From Macrophomina tecta (Eukaryota > Ascomycota > Dothideomycetes > Botryosphaeriales > Botryosphaeriaceae): a stretch of 64,000 bases of DNA. Shown piece after piece: positions 21,249 through 32,165 of the stretch. The notes beneath the pieces are model-generated. The model saw only the letters and a list, made by a program, of their open reading frames with translations, made no database searches and was not told where the DNA came from. The stretch covers positions 3,224,001 to 3,288,000 of the forward strand of contig JAKSGN010000038.1 in NCBI GenBank assembly GCA_024180945.1, written 5' to 3'. Made by a program: the position numbers and the translations under genes. Positions within the stretch are counted from its first letter, which is position 1. Each line of letters opens with the position of its first letter.

Positions 21249-22310
21249 AGGGGGTGGGTTAGTCTTTTTTGTTGTATTTTTTCTTTTTTCGCACGACGTG
21301 CGGGCTGTGAGACTCGCGAGATCGATTGTGGGAAAGAACGTCCAAGACGGGTAGAGAGAGACAAAAAGTATTTGCTGGCCTGCAATCCGGAAGATAATGG
21401 CCTCAAACGCAAAGACCATCCGCCAAATCCTGAAAGTTCGAAACAACCTCCGATCACTCGGGGAACCTTTGGGCAATCGGCGACGTCAGAGTCGGGCTGA
21501 CCTTGGGTTCCGCGGTGCCGAGGACACTTGCTACTTCACCTATGCCACTGTCTTCTTTCTCCTGTTGCGGTTCGAAGCCCGCGTTTTCGGAATTGGTGGT
21601 GCTCCGTCAGGGGAGTTCGTATTCAAGATGGCGATGACGACGTTGGTAACTTCTGGATTGACGGTCACAGGTCTGGTGCCCAGCATACAAAGGTCAGCAT
21701 GGATCATCGTACAGGTGCTTCGGATTTGAGAAATCCATCAACCTTGGGGCAGGACGAAGCTGGTCCGGATAAGCAGTGCTGCGGAACCAGGACCGTCAAA
21801 GCTTCCCGCATGAGGCTATTGTGGGCCCAAGCTAAGAGCTCCAGCAGTCGCAATTCTGGAGAGACCCCACACCCTAAAAAATCAACGAAGGTGGAATCCA
21901 AACGAGCCGGCCAATGATAAACAAGCTCAGCGAGCAGGGAGGTGACGAGAACAAAAACCGATGAAAGGAGACCGTATAAGACCGGGGCTTATTTCGATTT
22001 ATCCATTCAACATCCTTTATCAGTGTCAGCATGCACACTTCTGCAGCGCGTAGAACCCTAGTATGTCGAGCTTCAGCCAATGGCAACGGCAGTATGTCGA
22101 GAACCGAAGCTGCCGTTCGCATATGATTGCGCACGCATATTCAACATCCAGAATGCCGCTCCGTCCGTTTCGACTGCTATACCCGACAACAACAGTCGTC
22201 CCGCCTATGCCCCAGCACTCCCGCTCGTCCCCTCCCTCTCTACGCCGCAACCCTCCAATTCACCCACCGCGCCAGCCGCTCCGGCAGCCCGCCCCCCTCA
22301 CACCCCGCTC
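21249..22310. other. Intergenic region
   Basis: A 110-codon frame at 21397-21729 (plus) has mixed composition and a C-terminal hydrophobic stretch but no recognisable family. It is not called as a gene. It could hold unrecognisable 3' debris of the UPC2-like factor. Nothing else seen. Confidence 0.35.
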
Positions 22311-23069
22311 TCACACATACGGATTCAGCCGCCTCCACGACTCCCGCGCGGCCACGCGCTCCCACCACGCGCGCACAGGCGGCCTCGCCAACAATGGGCC
22401 CTCCCCGCCAAACTTGAACATCGCGCCCGCTAGCGGCATGTAGTAGATGTCAATGAGCGAGAAGTCCTGGCCGCCCCATGTACGGCTGCTGGGCGAGAGT
22501 CACCTCGAACGCATCCAGCTTGGCGTTCATGAGCTCGTGCAGGGAGGAGAGGGCTTCTTGGTCGGTGGGGAGTCCGAGGATTCTAACCGGTGTTGTTTAG
22601 GAGCGGGCGAGGGTGACCTTAGAGGAATGGTAGCGATGGGGATCTGCAGGGAGTGAGGAGGAAGAGAAGGAGAAGAAAAAGAAAGAGAAGGAGGAGGAAG
22701 ATAGGGAAAGAACTCACGGATTGACGACGTGCTGCCGGTAGATAGGCGCGGCCCAGACGTTGAAGTTGTTCTGCTCGACGGAGGACCACTGCGGGAAGAG
22801 GGAGACGGACCGTACACAGAACGAAGCCGTTATCTTCTACGACGGGAATCTGACCAAATTGCTGCTTGGAGAGGTGAGCTTCCTTCTACATATTTCTCCA
22901 GTAAGTTCAGTTGTTTGCTGTTATTTTACTTGCGGTTGCATGCCTTGAGCTCGCCGATGCCGAGGTCCGGATGGTAGAAATCGAAGTCGGTGACACCCTT
23001 TTCGTCAAGGACGAGGAGAGGACGAAGAGTACAGAATGAGGTGGGAAGGCCAGTGAGTTTGAAAGACAT
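22311..23069 (-). pseudogene. Glutathione S-transferase with a missing internal segment and a frameshift
   Basis: Cytosolic conjugating enzyme of the fungal elongation-factor-gamma-like/theta-like GST group. From ATG 23069 the N-terminal thioredoxin fold reads MSFKLTGLPTSFCTLRPLLV. After an apparent intron (about 22883-22943) it continues HLSKQQFGQIPVVEDNGFVL, a canonical GST glutathione-site segment. The expected YESRAI helix and ~30 following residues are absent. Instead a pyrimidine-rich stretch ending CCCGCAG leads straight into WSSVEQNNFNVW at about 22789, as if an exon plus the 5' part of an intron were deleted. A second intron (GTGAGT at about 22717) precedes the C-terminal helical domain (LGLPTDQEALSSLHELMNAK). 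There a GGGG run carries one extra base before GQDFSLIDIYYMPLAGAM. It ends RAWWERVAARESW and stops at 22311. Confidence 0.72.
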
Positions 23070-23963
23070 GGTGGCGATGGTTGAGAAAGCAGATTTGAGT
23101 GGTAAATTGGTGTTGGATTCCGGCGATTTTGATGAGGCATATTGATCGTCTTGGACCTGCTTTATATACTATGCTGAACGCAACCATCCGATTCATAAAG
23201 GCCTATTATTTCCAGGTCGCGAAATGGCTTCCGCTGCTATGAGGTTGACCAAGCACATGCTTTGACCTGTCTTCCTCCTAGATGCGATAGATCCTATAGC
23301 ATGAGGCTTAAAAATCAGAGTGGTGGTGGCAAGTGACAGCCTGCCAAAATAATCGGGCATTACCTACATGCTGATGCCTGATGCAGGAACTATGCGCCTT
23401 CGGCATCACTTCTCTCCGGGGTTGGCCTTGCTCTGACCAATGGCATCAAATCGTCCAGTACATATCCGAGAAGAGTTTACAAAAGATTCCGGCTGCTGAC
23501 TTTTTGGGGCCGAGTGATTCGGGCATGAAGTCGACTGCTTTTGGCATGAGCCTCGCAAGCCGCCTGCACTCCACCGGAAGCGGAAGAGCCATTAACCAAT
23601 ACGGCGAGTCCAGAAAAACCAAATACCTTCTCTTCCGCATACATGTAGGGCGGGACGTATGCCTACCACGCGGGCAACAGGAATCACCGTTGAACTGCAC
23701 AGGCGTGAGGAACTGAAGCAGGCGGCGTCAAATCCAGAAATATGTACACCCGGAACCCTGTTTTATCGCTCAATAGACTGTTCCGTACATGGCTATCGAA
23801 TTGCTTTTCCTCAAAGCCGCCGAGAATGCTATGCTTTGCTGTTCACTGAGACCTCCAAGTTCGCAGCGCCGGTAGTGATGCACCCCATGATCCAGCGTGT
23901 GCGCACCTCACGCTCTTCCTTTTTCTCCACACCCAGCACAGCCCGCGTCGCCCTCTCCCCCCC
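23070..23963. other. Intergenic region
   Basis: Nearly 900 bp between two minus-strand genes. It contains the promoter side of the GST remnant and the 3' side of the dioxygenase. No motif recognised; the open frames here look like chance. Confidence 0.4.
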
Positions 23964-24999
23964 TCAAGCCAAGCGCGAAAAGCCCTCCTTCGGAGGCTGC
24001 AGCCAGTTCAGCCCATCATACTCATACTCGCCCTCGATGCAATGAAAGGTGTAAATAAACCTGCTCTTCTCGCTCAGATTCTTCTCGCTCTTGTGCAACA
24101 CGTTCCCGTGGATGAGCACCAGCGTGCCAGCCTTGACCTCGCCCATGACGTACTCGACCGCGCTCTCCGTGCCCGTCTCCGGGGCGGCGGCGTCGCCGGC
24201 GGCCTCCCTCCACGCGCGCACGCCGGGCGCGTACCGCTCGCCGGCGTTGTCGACGAAGCCGGTGCCGGCGGCGGCCCTGCCGGCCTCCTTCATGCGCACG
24301 AACCGGCTCTTCACCGGCGACGTGCGGTGCGAGCCCGGCGCGAAGCTCAGGCAGCCGTTCTCGCGCGTGCAGTCCTCCAGCGCGTACCAGAAGCCGACGG
24401 CGCTCGGCGGGTCGGTGTAGAGGAAGGGCGAGTCCTGGTGCGGGGGCACGGCGCCGCCGATGGCGGGCTGCTTGCAGATGACCATGCTCTGCAGGATGCG
24501 CGGGTCGCGGAAGCCGAGGGCGCGGGCGATGGCGGCGTTGCGCGGGGAGAGGGAGACGGCGCGGAAGGGCGGGGAGCGGGCGTGCAGGGCGTGGCCGATC
24601 TTGTTGATGGCGCGCTCTTTGGGCTTGAGCAGGGCGTTGGTGGCGGGGTCGAAGGCGTCTGGGGCGCCGGCGTCAGCGGGGAGCGTGGCCCGGGGGGCAG
24701 AAGGGAGCGGGAGCCGGATGGAGAGCGCACTACCTGCCTTCTTCAAAGAAAAAGCGGATCTTGTCGCCGCTCTCGAGGAAGTAGTCGTCGCCGACGTGCT
24801 CGCGCTCGGAGCCCTGGCCCGTCGAGAACTTGGTCATCGGGTGCGACTCGATGGGGAAGTCGCGCAGCATCCTGTGCGACTCGGCCAGCAGCTCGGCGAC
24901 GGTGTCCTGCGAGAGCGCGTCCGGGATCAAGAGGTAGCCGTTGTCCTCGAAGAACTGCACCTGCTCGGGCGAGAGGCCCGAGTGGTCGGGGGCTGCCAT
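23964..24999 (-). CDS. Phytanoyl-CoA dioxygenase (PhyH) family Fe(II)/2-oxoglutarate oxygenase, 318 aa
   Basis: Non-haem iron dioxygenase with a double-stranded beta-helix fold. The sequence resembles the PHYHD1-like branch more than peroxisomal phytanoyl-CoA hydroxylase. Exon 1 24738-24999 and exon 2 23964-24658 join in frame only if the 79-bp intron uses a GC donor (AAG|GCAGGT); a GT donor four bases later breaks the frame. Iron ligands are H161 and D163 (VPPHQDSPFLYT) and H276 (LIHGNVLHKS). R287 in SEKSRFIYTFH is positioned to bind 2-oxoglutarate. Conserved INKIGHALHA and FWYALEDCTRENGCL are present. The C-terminus, SRLA, is not a clear PTS1. It sits 467 bp from the permease on the same strand. 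The substrate is unknown; members act on fatty acyl groups or on secondary metabolites. Confidence 0.85.
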
Positions 25000-25466
25000 G
25001 GTGGTGCGGTCGGCGCTCGCGAGCGGGCAGAGGCGTGCTGGGATGGATGGGGAGACTGGTAGAGAAAACAAGCTAGGAAACGGGAGCGGAGGGGCTGTTG
25101 TTAACGATGCTGGCGGATCTGCGTCGCGTGAGAGCTCCAAGCAGCCCCGCAGTTGGAGCTGCGATGCCGTCGGCCGCGCGCGATAAGCAGAAACGCGGGG
25201 TCACGCTGTCCGCCGCTCCCCGAGCCACTGCCCGCACCCGGCCACACCCTTGCCGATCAGCCTCCTCGACTCGCCCACGTCTCTTATAGAGGGGCAAGAG
25301 TACGAAATAGGAAATGACTGTATTGCTTGCGCTCTCTATGTGTACCGGTCCAGACGCCACAATTCGCTCACTGCGTATCTCTCTTTTTTTCTTTTTCTTT
25401 TTCTCTTTTTTCCCCTTCCTCCCCCCAATCCGATGGATACTACTGATGTTCTCTTGAGAACTCGAA
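25000..25466. other. Intergenic spacer, dioxygenase promoter and permease 3' region
   Basis: 467 bp between two minus-strand genes. It includes a long pyrimidine tract (CT-rich with T-runs) at about 25380-25425 on the plus strand, which on the transcribed strand is a purine-rich 3' flank of the permease. No other feature recognised. Confidence 0.45.
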
Positions 25467-27282
25467 TCAGTCCTCCGAGCTGGCAGTCTTCTTCTTCAAT
25501 CCGAGCAAGCTACCAATCTCTTCCCAAATGCCGAGCGGAGGAGATGTCGCCGCTTCATATGCATCAATGATCGGCCTTTCCCAAACCAAATCCGCGTCGT
25601 TGGGGTGCACGAGCTTTGTCCGCATGATGAGCTTGTACCCTCCGTACAAGATGATGCAGACAAAGACCATCGTGTAGTACGTGAAGAATGTACCAACGTC
25701 CCACCATCCGGGCAGGAAGACGGCGTAGCCGTACGTGCTGACCGTGAAGATCATGAAAAGCAATCCAAAGTATGCCGTGTACGGCTGCCACCATCCCCTA
25801 TACGGCAGAGTGCTGCGGTCATAGCCCTGCGCCTTGAGGGCGCGGTAGAAGAACAGGTAAATCGTGCACATGATAATGTAGTTCATCACCTGGCTGGCTT
25901 GGGTCAAGTTGGCAAGCCATTTCAATCCTTCCGACGCGCTAGAGCCGACCGAGAGGAAAGAGAGAAACGGAAAGATCATGGTCACCAGAAAAGAGTAGAT
26001 GGGAATCCCGTGGCGGTTGACCTTGGTGAGCACCTTTGGGGCATGCCCGTCCAGGGCAAGCGCGTACAGGGATCTCGTGGCAGCATACCTGTGCACACGC
26101 GTCAGCCCGCGCGAAACAGCGCCGTCGGGTGGATTGTACTGACACGTAAGAATTTCCGGCCGAGAAGATACTGGTCACAAGAAGAGCATTCGTGATGTCA
26201 GGCAGCACGGTGATTCCCATGTTTTGCATCGCAATGACATACGGACTGGCGCCGGCGTCTCCAGTGTCTCCGTCGGCTAGGAGGGCGTTGAGCTTGGGGT
26301 CGTCGTACGGCAAGACGATGCCCACACACAGGGCGCCGAGGATGAAGAAGGCGCCAAAGCGCCAGTAAACGGTCCTAAAAGCCTGCTTGATCGTCTTCCG
26401 GGGGTAGACGGCTTCGCCAGCGACCATGCCAATGTATCTGGCGCAGGTTAGCATCAAACGGCATGCATCACGAGAGATGGACCCTACTCTGGCCCCACAA
26501 TGGTGAAGGAGGCCTGGTAGAAGGCGCCGAGGAAGCCCTCGAAGCGGCCCAGCGACCCGGTAGTCACGTACTCGGCGAAAGAGCCGGGCGTGCGCCAGTA
26601 GCGGAAGCCGTAGGCGTCGCGCTGGGGATTTCCGCCGACCATGGTGACGAAGGTGAAGAAGAACATGATGAAGATCAGAAGCAGCTTGCCCGAGGACAGC
26701 CAGAATTCGGCCTCGCCGTACCACCTCACGGCGAAGAGATTGATGGCCCTGTGCGAGTCAGCAAACAAGAGGGCCGCCACTTGCTGGTGGCACCCACGCG
26801 TAGAGGACGATGCAGGCGGCGCACACGGCGGCGAGAGGGATGTCGTCGCTCCAGTACTCCAGGACCAGGTTGAGGGCGGAGATCTCGAAGGGAATCAAGA
26901 TGGCTTCGTAGAGGTAGAAGTTCCAGCCGGCGGTGAATCCAAGGGCCTCGTCAACCCACTTGGAGCCCATGCGCACCCAGGAGCCGCTGACGGGCATGAA
27001 GACGACCATCTCGGCCAGACAGCTGTTCACCAAGCCCAGCATGGCGCTGTACAGGGCAAAGGCGATGAACAGGCTGCCGGGGCCGCCCTCAATCAGGCCG
27101 TATCCAATGCTGACGAACAGGGCGGTGCCGATGGAGCCTCCGATGGCGATCCATTGTATCTGGCGGTTCGAGAGCCGGCGGTGGAGCTGGTCGGCGTTTT
27201 CAGCGACGGCGTCGAGCGACGCCCGGTCGCCGCCGACCTCGATCGAGGCCTTCTCGTACTTCGGGGGCGGTTGCGCCGTCAT
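25467..27282 (-). CDS. Amino-acid permease of the fungal YAT/APC family, 553 aa, four exons
   Basis: Plasma-membrane proton/amino-acid symporter with about 12 helices. Exons: 26798-27282, 26488-26748, 26144-26437, 25467-26088. The three introns of 49, 50 and 55 bp have GTGGGT, GTAGGG and GTCAGT donors, branch sites GCTGAC or GCTAAC, and CAG acceptors; all junctions keep frame. The N-terminal cytoplasmic tail leads into the signature LSNRQIQWIAIGGSIGTALF of helix 1. Later landmarks are AINLFAVRWYGEAEFW across the first splice, YIGMVAGEAVYPRKTIKQAF, and NSYVYAATRSLYALALDG. The C-tail is acidic. Substrate specificity cannot be read. The gene is divergent from the NRPS-like reductase across 1.56 kb and follows the PhyH gene, so precursor supply or product movement is a possible link, but unproven. 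Confidence 0.9.
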
Positions 27283-28843
27283 GCTGGCGATGAGAGGTCA
27301 GGGTGGGCGCGGTCGAGAGAGCGCCCGGGGGACATGGAGACGAGGAGGAAAAATGCGGGCGGCAGAAGTGGCGGTCGACATCTGATAAGGCGCTGCGAGT
27401 GAGGACGGCGGAAGAGCGAGATAGCGGGCGATGCGACGGGGCTGCTGGCGGGCGCGATTCCAGAAGCGTGCGGTTGGCCGGCCTGATAAGCACAGCAGTG
27501 GGCGGGCGGCACGGCAGCAGCAAAAAAGAAGCGCGCGCGACGAGAGACGCGGCGCGTCCGCGCCTCGTTCCTTTATTCTCCGCCCCGCGTTTTCCGCCGC
27601 CGCCGGCATCACCACTCCCCTGCGCCTTGGTGTTGAGGCTGGTGCTCGCGCGCCCCGGCAACCACTCGCCCAGCGACCTTCGGAGTTGTCTCGTCATCGT
27701 GTTCGGCGCTTGCGCGGGTCCACTTTTCCTGGCCGTCGTGCTCCGCGTGGCCTGGTCCAGGGCCGGTGAGGGCGGGAGCGCTGCAGCTGCGCGGGCGGGC
27801 AGGCTCTGGGACGGTGCGACGTGAAGAGAGAGCGAACCACCTGCCCCCTCTACGAGCCGACTGGCACCAGGGCCTGCCAGAGCCGAGGGTATTGCTGGTG
27901 GACGCAGCGTGAGGTATATTCCCACCCTCCAGCGAGCCTCGCCCGACTTCCGCCCGTCAACGACATCACCGTGGCCAAAGGTTTGCCTCGACCGCCGTGA
28001 AACACCACCCCTCGCCGGTGGGCCCCCCGATGCAGAGCGAATAGTTCCTCACGAGCCAGATCTCCTGCGGCCCGGCCCACGCGCTTCCCTCGGCCGTGGC
28101 TTGACGCCGCGAAGGATTCCCGCGAGAGCCTCCGGTCAAGCCTTGCCGCTGCGTGCTTGTATGGCTTGGCATCCGGGAACGGCTCCTCCAGCCCGCCTGT
28201 CTTGCGTCATTCTCGCCGCTCAAGCCCTACAGCCCTCTGCTGCGTCTGGAGAACGTCGCCATGAGATCAAGGCGTTTCGGCCGAGGTGGAGACGGGAGCC
28301 CTGACGCTGAGTGAGCACGGAGGGCACCACCGTCAGATCTCCTGGAGATAACGGCTGGATTGATTCCGTGCGACCCAATCAGCGGCCACGCTGGCGCCCC
28401 AGGCCATCGCGGGAAGCGCTGCGAGACGTGCTGTATTTGCAAGATTCTGATCGCTCCTCGTGGCCGCCCCTCTCCCATCCGATCATCACCCACTAGCACC
28501 GGCTCCGAGCTGTCCCTTCGGTCCCGACGTCCAAATTCGCTCCCCTTGCGGTGCGCTCAAGCATCCCCGCAGCTCTGCAAACCCTGTGGCGATGGGGCTG
28601 GTCAAAATTATCTCACCAGTGCTGCTCTCTCCCGAGCGTCTGCTCCATGCATCCGCGACGTCACGGCCGAGACTGCCGTTTTCGCATTTCCAGTCCCTCG
28701 CACCATCTTCTGTATATAAACCGAAGAAACCGCTCTGCCTTGTCGACCGTCCAGCTCCAGCATTCGCATTCATCTTGTCCTCCAAGTCTTTTTTGAGTTT
28801 CAGTGATACCACAGCCGCATTTTCTTGACGCAAACATCACATC
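27283..28843. promoter_or_regulatory. Divergent intergenic region between permease and NRPS-like gene
   Basis: A 1.56-kb GC-rich region separating two divergently transcribed start codons, so it must contain both promoters. A TATA-like CTGTATATAAACC at about 28709-28721 lies roughly 130 bp before ATG 28844, preceding a CT-rich leader that fits the NRPS-like gene. I could not assign specific operator sites. No coding signal was found in between. Confidence 0.5.
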
Positions 28844-31800
28844 ATGGGTTCCATTGAAGGTGCTTCCAACTACTACAACGGCCACTCCCCCTTCGCCGAC
28901 CAGCCTCTTCCCCGCCGCATCGATGCCATTGCCGCCAGCGCGCCCTCGAGGCCATGGATGATCACTCCCCGCACATCTGACATTCACGGTGAATGGCGCA
29001 CCATCAGCTTTGGCGAGTTCGCCAAGGCTGTCAACGGCACAGCCAGGTGGATCGAGAGAACCATTGGCGTCGCCAAGGACCAGCGTGAAACTGTTGCCTT
29101 CATGGGGTGCGTTGCCGTTCTGCTCCCCATCGCATCAAAATACTGACGCTCATCTTGCAGTCTCAACGACGCCCGCTACGCCGTAGTGACAGTTGCTCTC
29201 ATGAAAACCAACCGCAGAGTAAGCTTTTCCACTCTCTCCGGCTCCTACACAGGAATCCCCCTGCCACTAGTCGCCGACCGCTGGTGCTAACTAGAATTCA
29301 CAACAGGCTCTCTTGCTCTCCCTTCGAAACTCCGACGAGGCTCAGCTCCACCTTCTGCAGCGCACCGACTCCACCCACTACCTCTTCACCGAAGGCATCG
29401 AATCGTACTTGGGCGTCTTCGAGGAGCACTCGGAAGATCTGCATGGCCACCAGGTCCCCACATTCGATGAGATGCTGGCCCTTGGGGAACAGGGCCACTT
29501 CGAGAGCAGGGGCAACGAAGGCCGCCTCGAGCATGTCATGGTTCTTCACACTTCGGGCAGCACCGGCCTGCCCAAGCCCATCTACATGACCAATGCCTGG
29601 GTCGCACAACTGGACCATCAAAAGTACCTCAAGGCTCCGCCGGGTCGCAGGAACCGATTCGAGGGGTTCATGGGACCAACTGCAGACGGCAAACCCATGT
29701 TCACGCCAGCTCCCTTCTACCACACCATGGGCATGGTCACCATTTTCCGCAGCATCCACACCGGTCCGCTTGTTCTTCCCCCGCTGGGCAAGGCCATCAA
29801 TGCCGACCTTCTGAGTCAGATCCTCCTCCTAAGGAAGGCAAGCGTTGCTCTGTTTCCTCCGGCGCTGCTGGAAGAGATGAGCGATAGCGAGACAGGGATG
29901 AAGGCGCTCTCCACCGTCGACCACATCTTCTTCGGGGGTGCTCCCTTGGCAAGGGAGGCAGGCGAGCGTATCAGGAAAGTCACAAATATCGACTCTATCA
30001 TCGGTTCCACCGAGGCCAGCCTAATCCCCGCACTTGAGCCTGAAGACCCCGCTGATTGGGAGTACTTCGAGTGGCACCCTTACTCTGGCGTCGTCATGGA
30101 GGATGCTGGTGAAGGTTTGTGTGAATAGGTCATCAAGCCTATTGTTGATCCCCGTTATGTCTCCGTCTTCGCCAACTTCCCCGAGATTTCCGAATGGAGG
30201 ACCAAGGACTTGTGGGAGCAGCACCCGACCAAGCCTGCTCTCTGGAGGTACAAGGGCCGCCGTGATGACGTCATCGTTTTCAGCAATGGTGAAAAGTTCA
30301 ACCCTGTCAGCTTCGAAAAGACTGTTGAAAACCACCCGTTGGTGAGAGGAGCAGTCGTCGTCGGTCAGAGTCGTTTCCAGCCGGCCATCCTCATCGAGCC
30401 CGACTGGACCAAGGTGGAGCAGGGCCAGGATCTCGACTGGCTTCTTACTGAATTGTGGCCTGCCATTGAAGAGGCCAATAGGGAGGCTCCTGCCCATGCT
30501 CAGGTCTGGAAGAACAGGATTGCCTTCACCAAGAAGGAAAAGCCCTTCGTCCGCGCACCAAAAGGCTCCATCGTCAGGCGGTCTACCATAAACGCCTACG
30601 CCGATGAGATTGACGCATTATACTCCAGCGAAGGCTTTGACGAGCAGCTCGGCAAGCTTGACCGGAATGCTGACCTTCCTACGACTCGTGCCTTTGTTCG
30701 CCAGGCCGTCAAGCTGGTTGTCCCTCTTTTCAAAGATGAGCACTCGGATGACCAGGACATTTTTGACCTCGGTGTCGACTCTCTTCAGGTCATGGCCTTG
30801 TCGAGCGCGCTGAGCCACGCCCTCAAGGCTGATGCTGCAGACCGTGGTGCGGCTGTCGTCCCCCGCGACGTCTACGGAAACCCTACTGTGAGCCAGCTTG
30901 CTGCCGCAATTCTGACCAAGTTGTCGCACAAGGAACAGGAGGAGCAGCCGTCTGTTCCCCGTGAGCAGATGATGGCCGAGATGGTCAAGAAGTATACTTC
31001 CGACCTCCCCAAGACGGCCTCCCCTCTTCCTGCCCTTCCGGAGAAGCAGACCATCGTCCTCACCGGATCGACCGGCTCCCTAGGCAACTACATCCTCTCC
31101 GAGCTCATTGCTTCACCCGCCGTCGCCCACGTCTACTGCCTGAACCGCTCCGACAGCGCAGCGGCCCGCCAAACCCAGTCCTTCCAGGAACGCGATGCGC
31201 CCACCGACTTCAGCAAGGTCACCTTCCTCCGCACCGACTTCAGCCAGGCCCGCTTCGGCCTCGACCAGCCGACGTACGACCAGCTCGCCGCCGAAGTCAC
31301 CATCTTCATCCACAACGCCTGGGCCGTCGACTTCAACCACGCCCTCGCGTCCTACGAGCCCACCCACATCGCCGGCACCCGCCGTGTCGTCGACTTCTCC
31401 CTCCAATCGGCCCACCGCGCCCACATCGTCTTCATCTCCTCCATCGCATCCATCGCGAACTGGGCGGCCCTCCCCGGCGCCGCTGGCCCCGTCCCCGAAA
31501 CGTTCATCGAGAATGACAGCGCTCCCCTCCCCCAAGGCTATGGCGAATCCAAGCACGTCGCCGGCCGCATCCTGGCCGTTGCGGCAAAGCAGGCGGGCGT
31601 GCCGGCTTCCATCGTCCGCTGCGGCCAGCTCGCGGGCCCGCGCCAGGACAAGGGCGTGTGGAACCGGCACGAGTGGTTGCCCAGCATCGTCCACACCAGC
31701 AAGAACATGGGCGTCGTCCCCGCGAATCTCGGCAACCAAGATGCCGTCGATTGGGTTCCCATGGATGCGGCGGCACGCACGGTCGTGGAGTGCTCGTTTG

Positions 31801-32165
31801 ACAGGCTGAGAACGCAGGGAGAGCGCATGCTGGACGTGTTCCACGTCATTAACCCGCGCGTCGTCAGCTGGCGGACCCTGGTGCCGGTGATTAAGGAGTT
31901 CTATGGGAAGCAGGGTGTCGAGCTCGAGGCGGTCGAGTTCGAGGACTGGATGCGCGCGCTCAGGAGTGTCCCGCTGACGAAGGAGGAGGTTGAGAAGAAG
32001 CCCGGTGTGAAGTTGGTCGACTTCTATGAGGGGTTGAAGACGGAAGGGGGTGCCTTGCCGCCGATGTCGACGGCGCATACGGTCGAGAGTAGTAGGTGTC
32101 TGGGCGAGTTGAGGGAGGTGGATGCGGCGTTGTTTGAGAAGTGGTTGAAGCAGTGGGGGTTTTAG
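28844..32165 (+). pseudogene. NRPS-like adenylation-thiolation-reductase enzyme, full length but with one in-frame TAG
   Basis: Carboxylate-activating and reducing enzyme of the A-T-R type, related to alpha-aminoadipate and aryl-acid reductases. Exons 28844-29106, 29161-29218, 29307-32165; introns 54 and 88 bp with GTGCGT and GTAAGC donors. The 1060-codon product has an A domain (LHTSGSTGLPKPI core; STEASLIP; YKGRRDDVIVFSNGEKFNP) and a thiolation site S599 in DIFDLGVDSLQ. Its NADPH-binding thioester-reductase domain has TGSTGSLGNY at about 695 and YGESKHVAGR at about 852. The frame is open except for TAG at 30126-30128 (codon 381), between EDAGEGLCE and VIKPIVDPRY, where homologues read straight through; CAG to TAG is the simplest change. 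No intron can remove it. Null allele, sequencing error or readthrough are all possible; otherwise the gene looks functional. Product unknown. Confidence 0.85.

Noticed and set aside
24042..25076. 344-codon plus-strand frame opposite the PhyH gene
   Set aside because: Arg/Gly/Ala-rich antisense shadow of a GC-rich gene with clear dioxygenase motifs on the other strand.
30112..30128. Tiny intron removing the TAG in the NRPS-like gene
   Set aside because: The only GT-AG span ending at the TAG is about 14 bp, far too short to splice.
31113..32078. 321-codon minus-strand frame
   Set aside because: Antisense shadow of the NRPS-like reductase domain.
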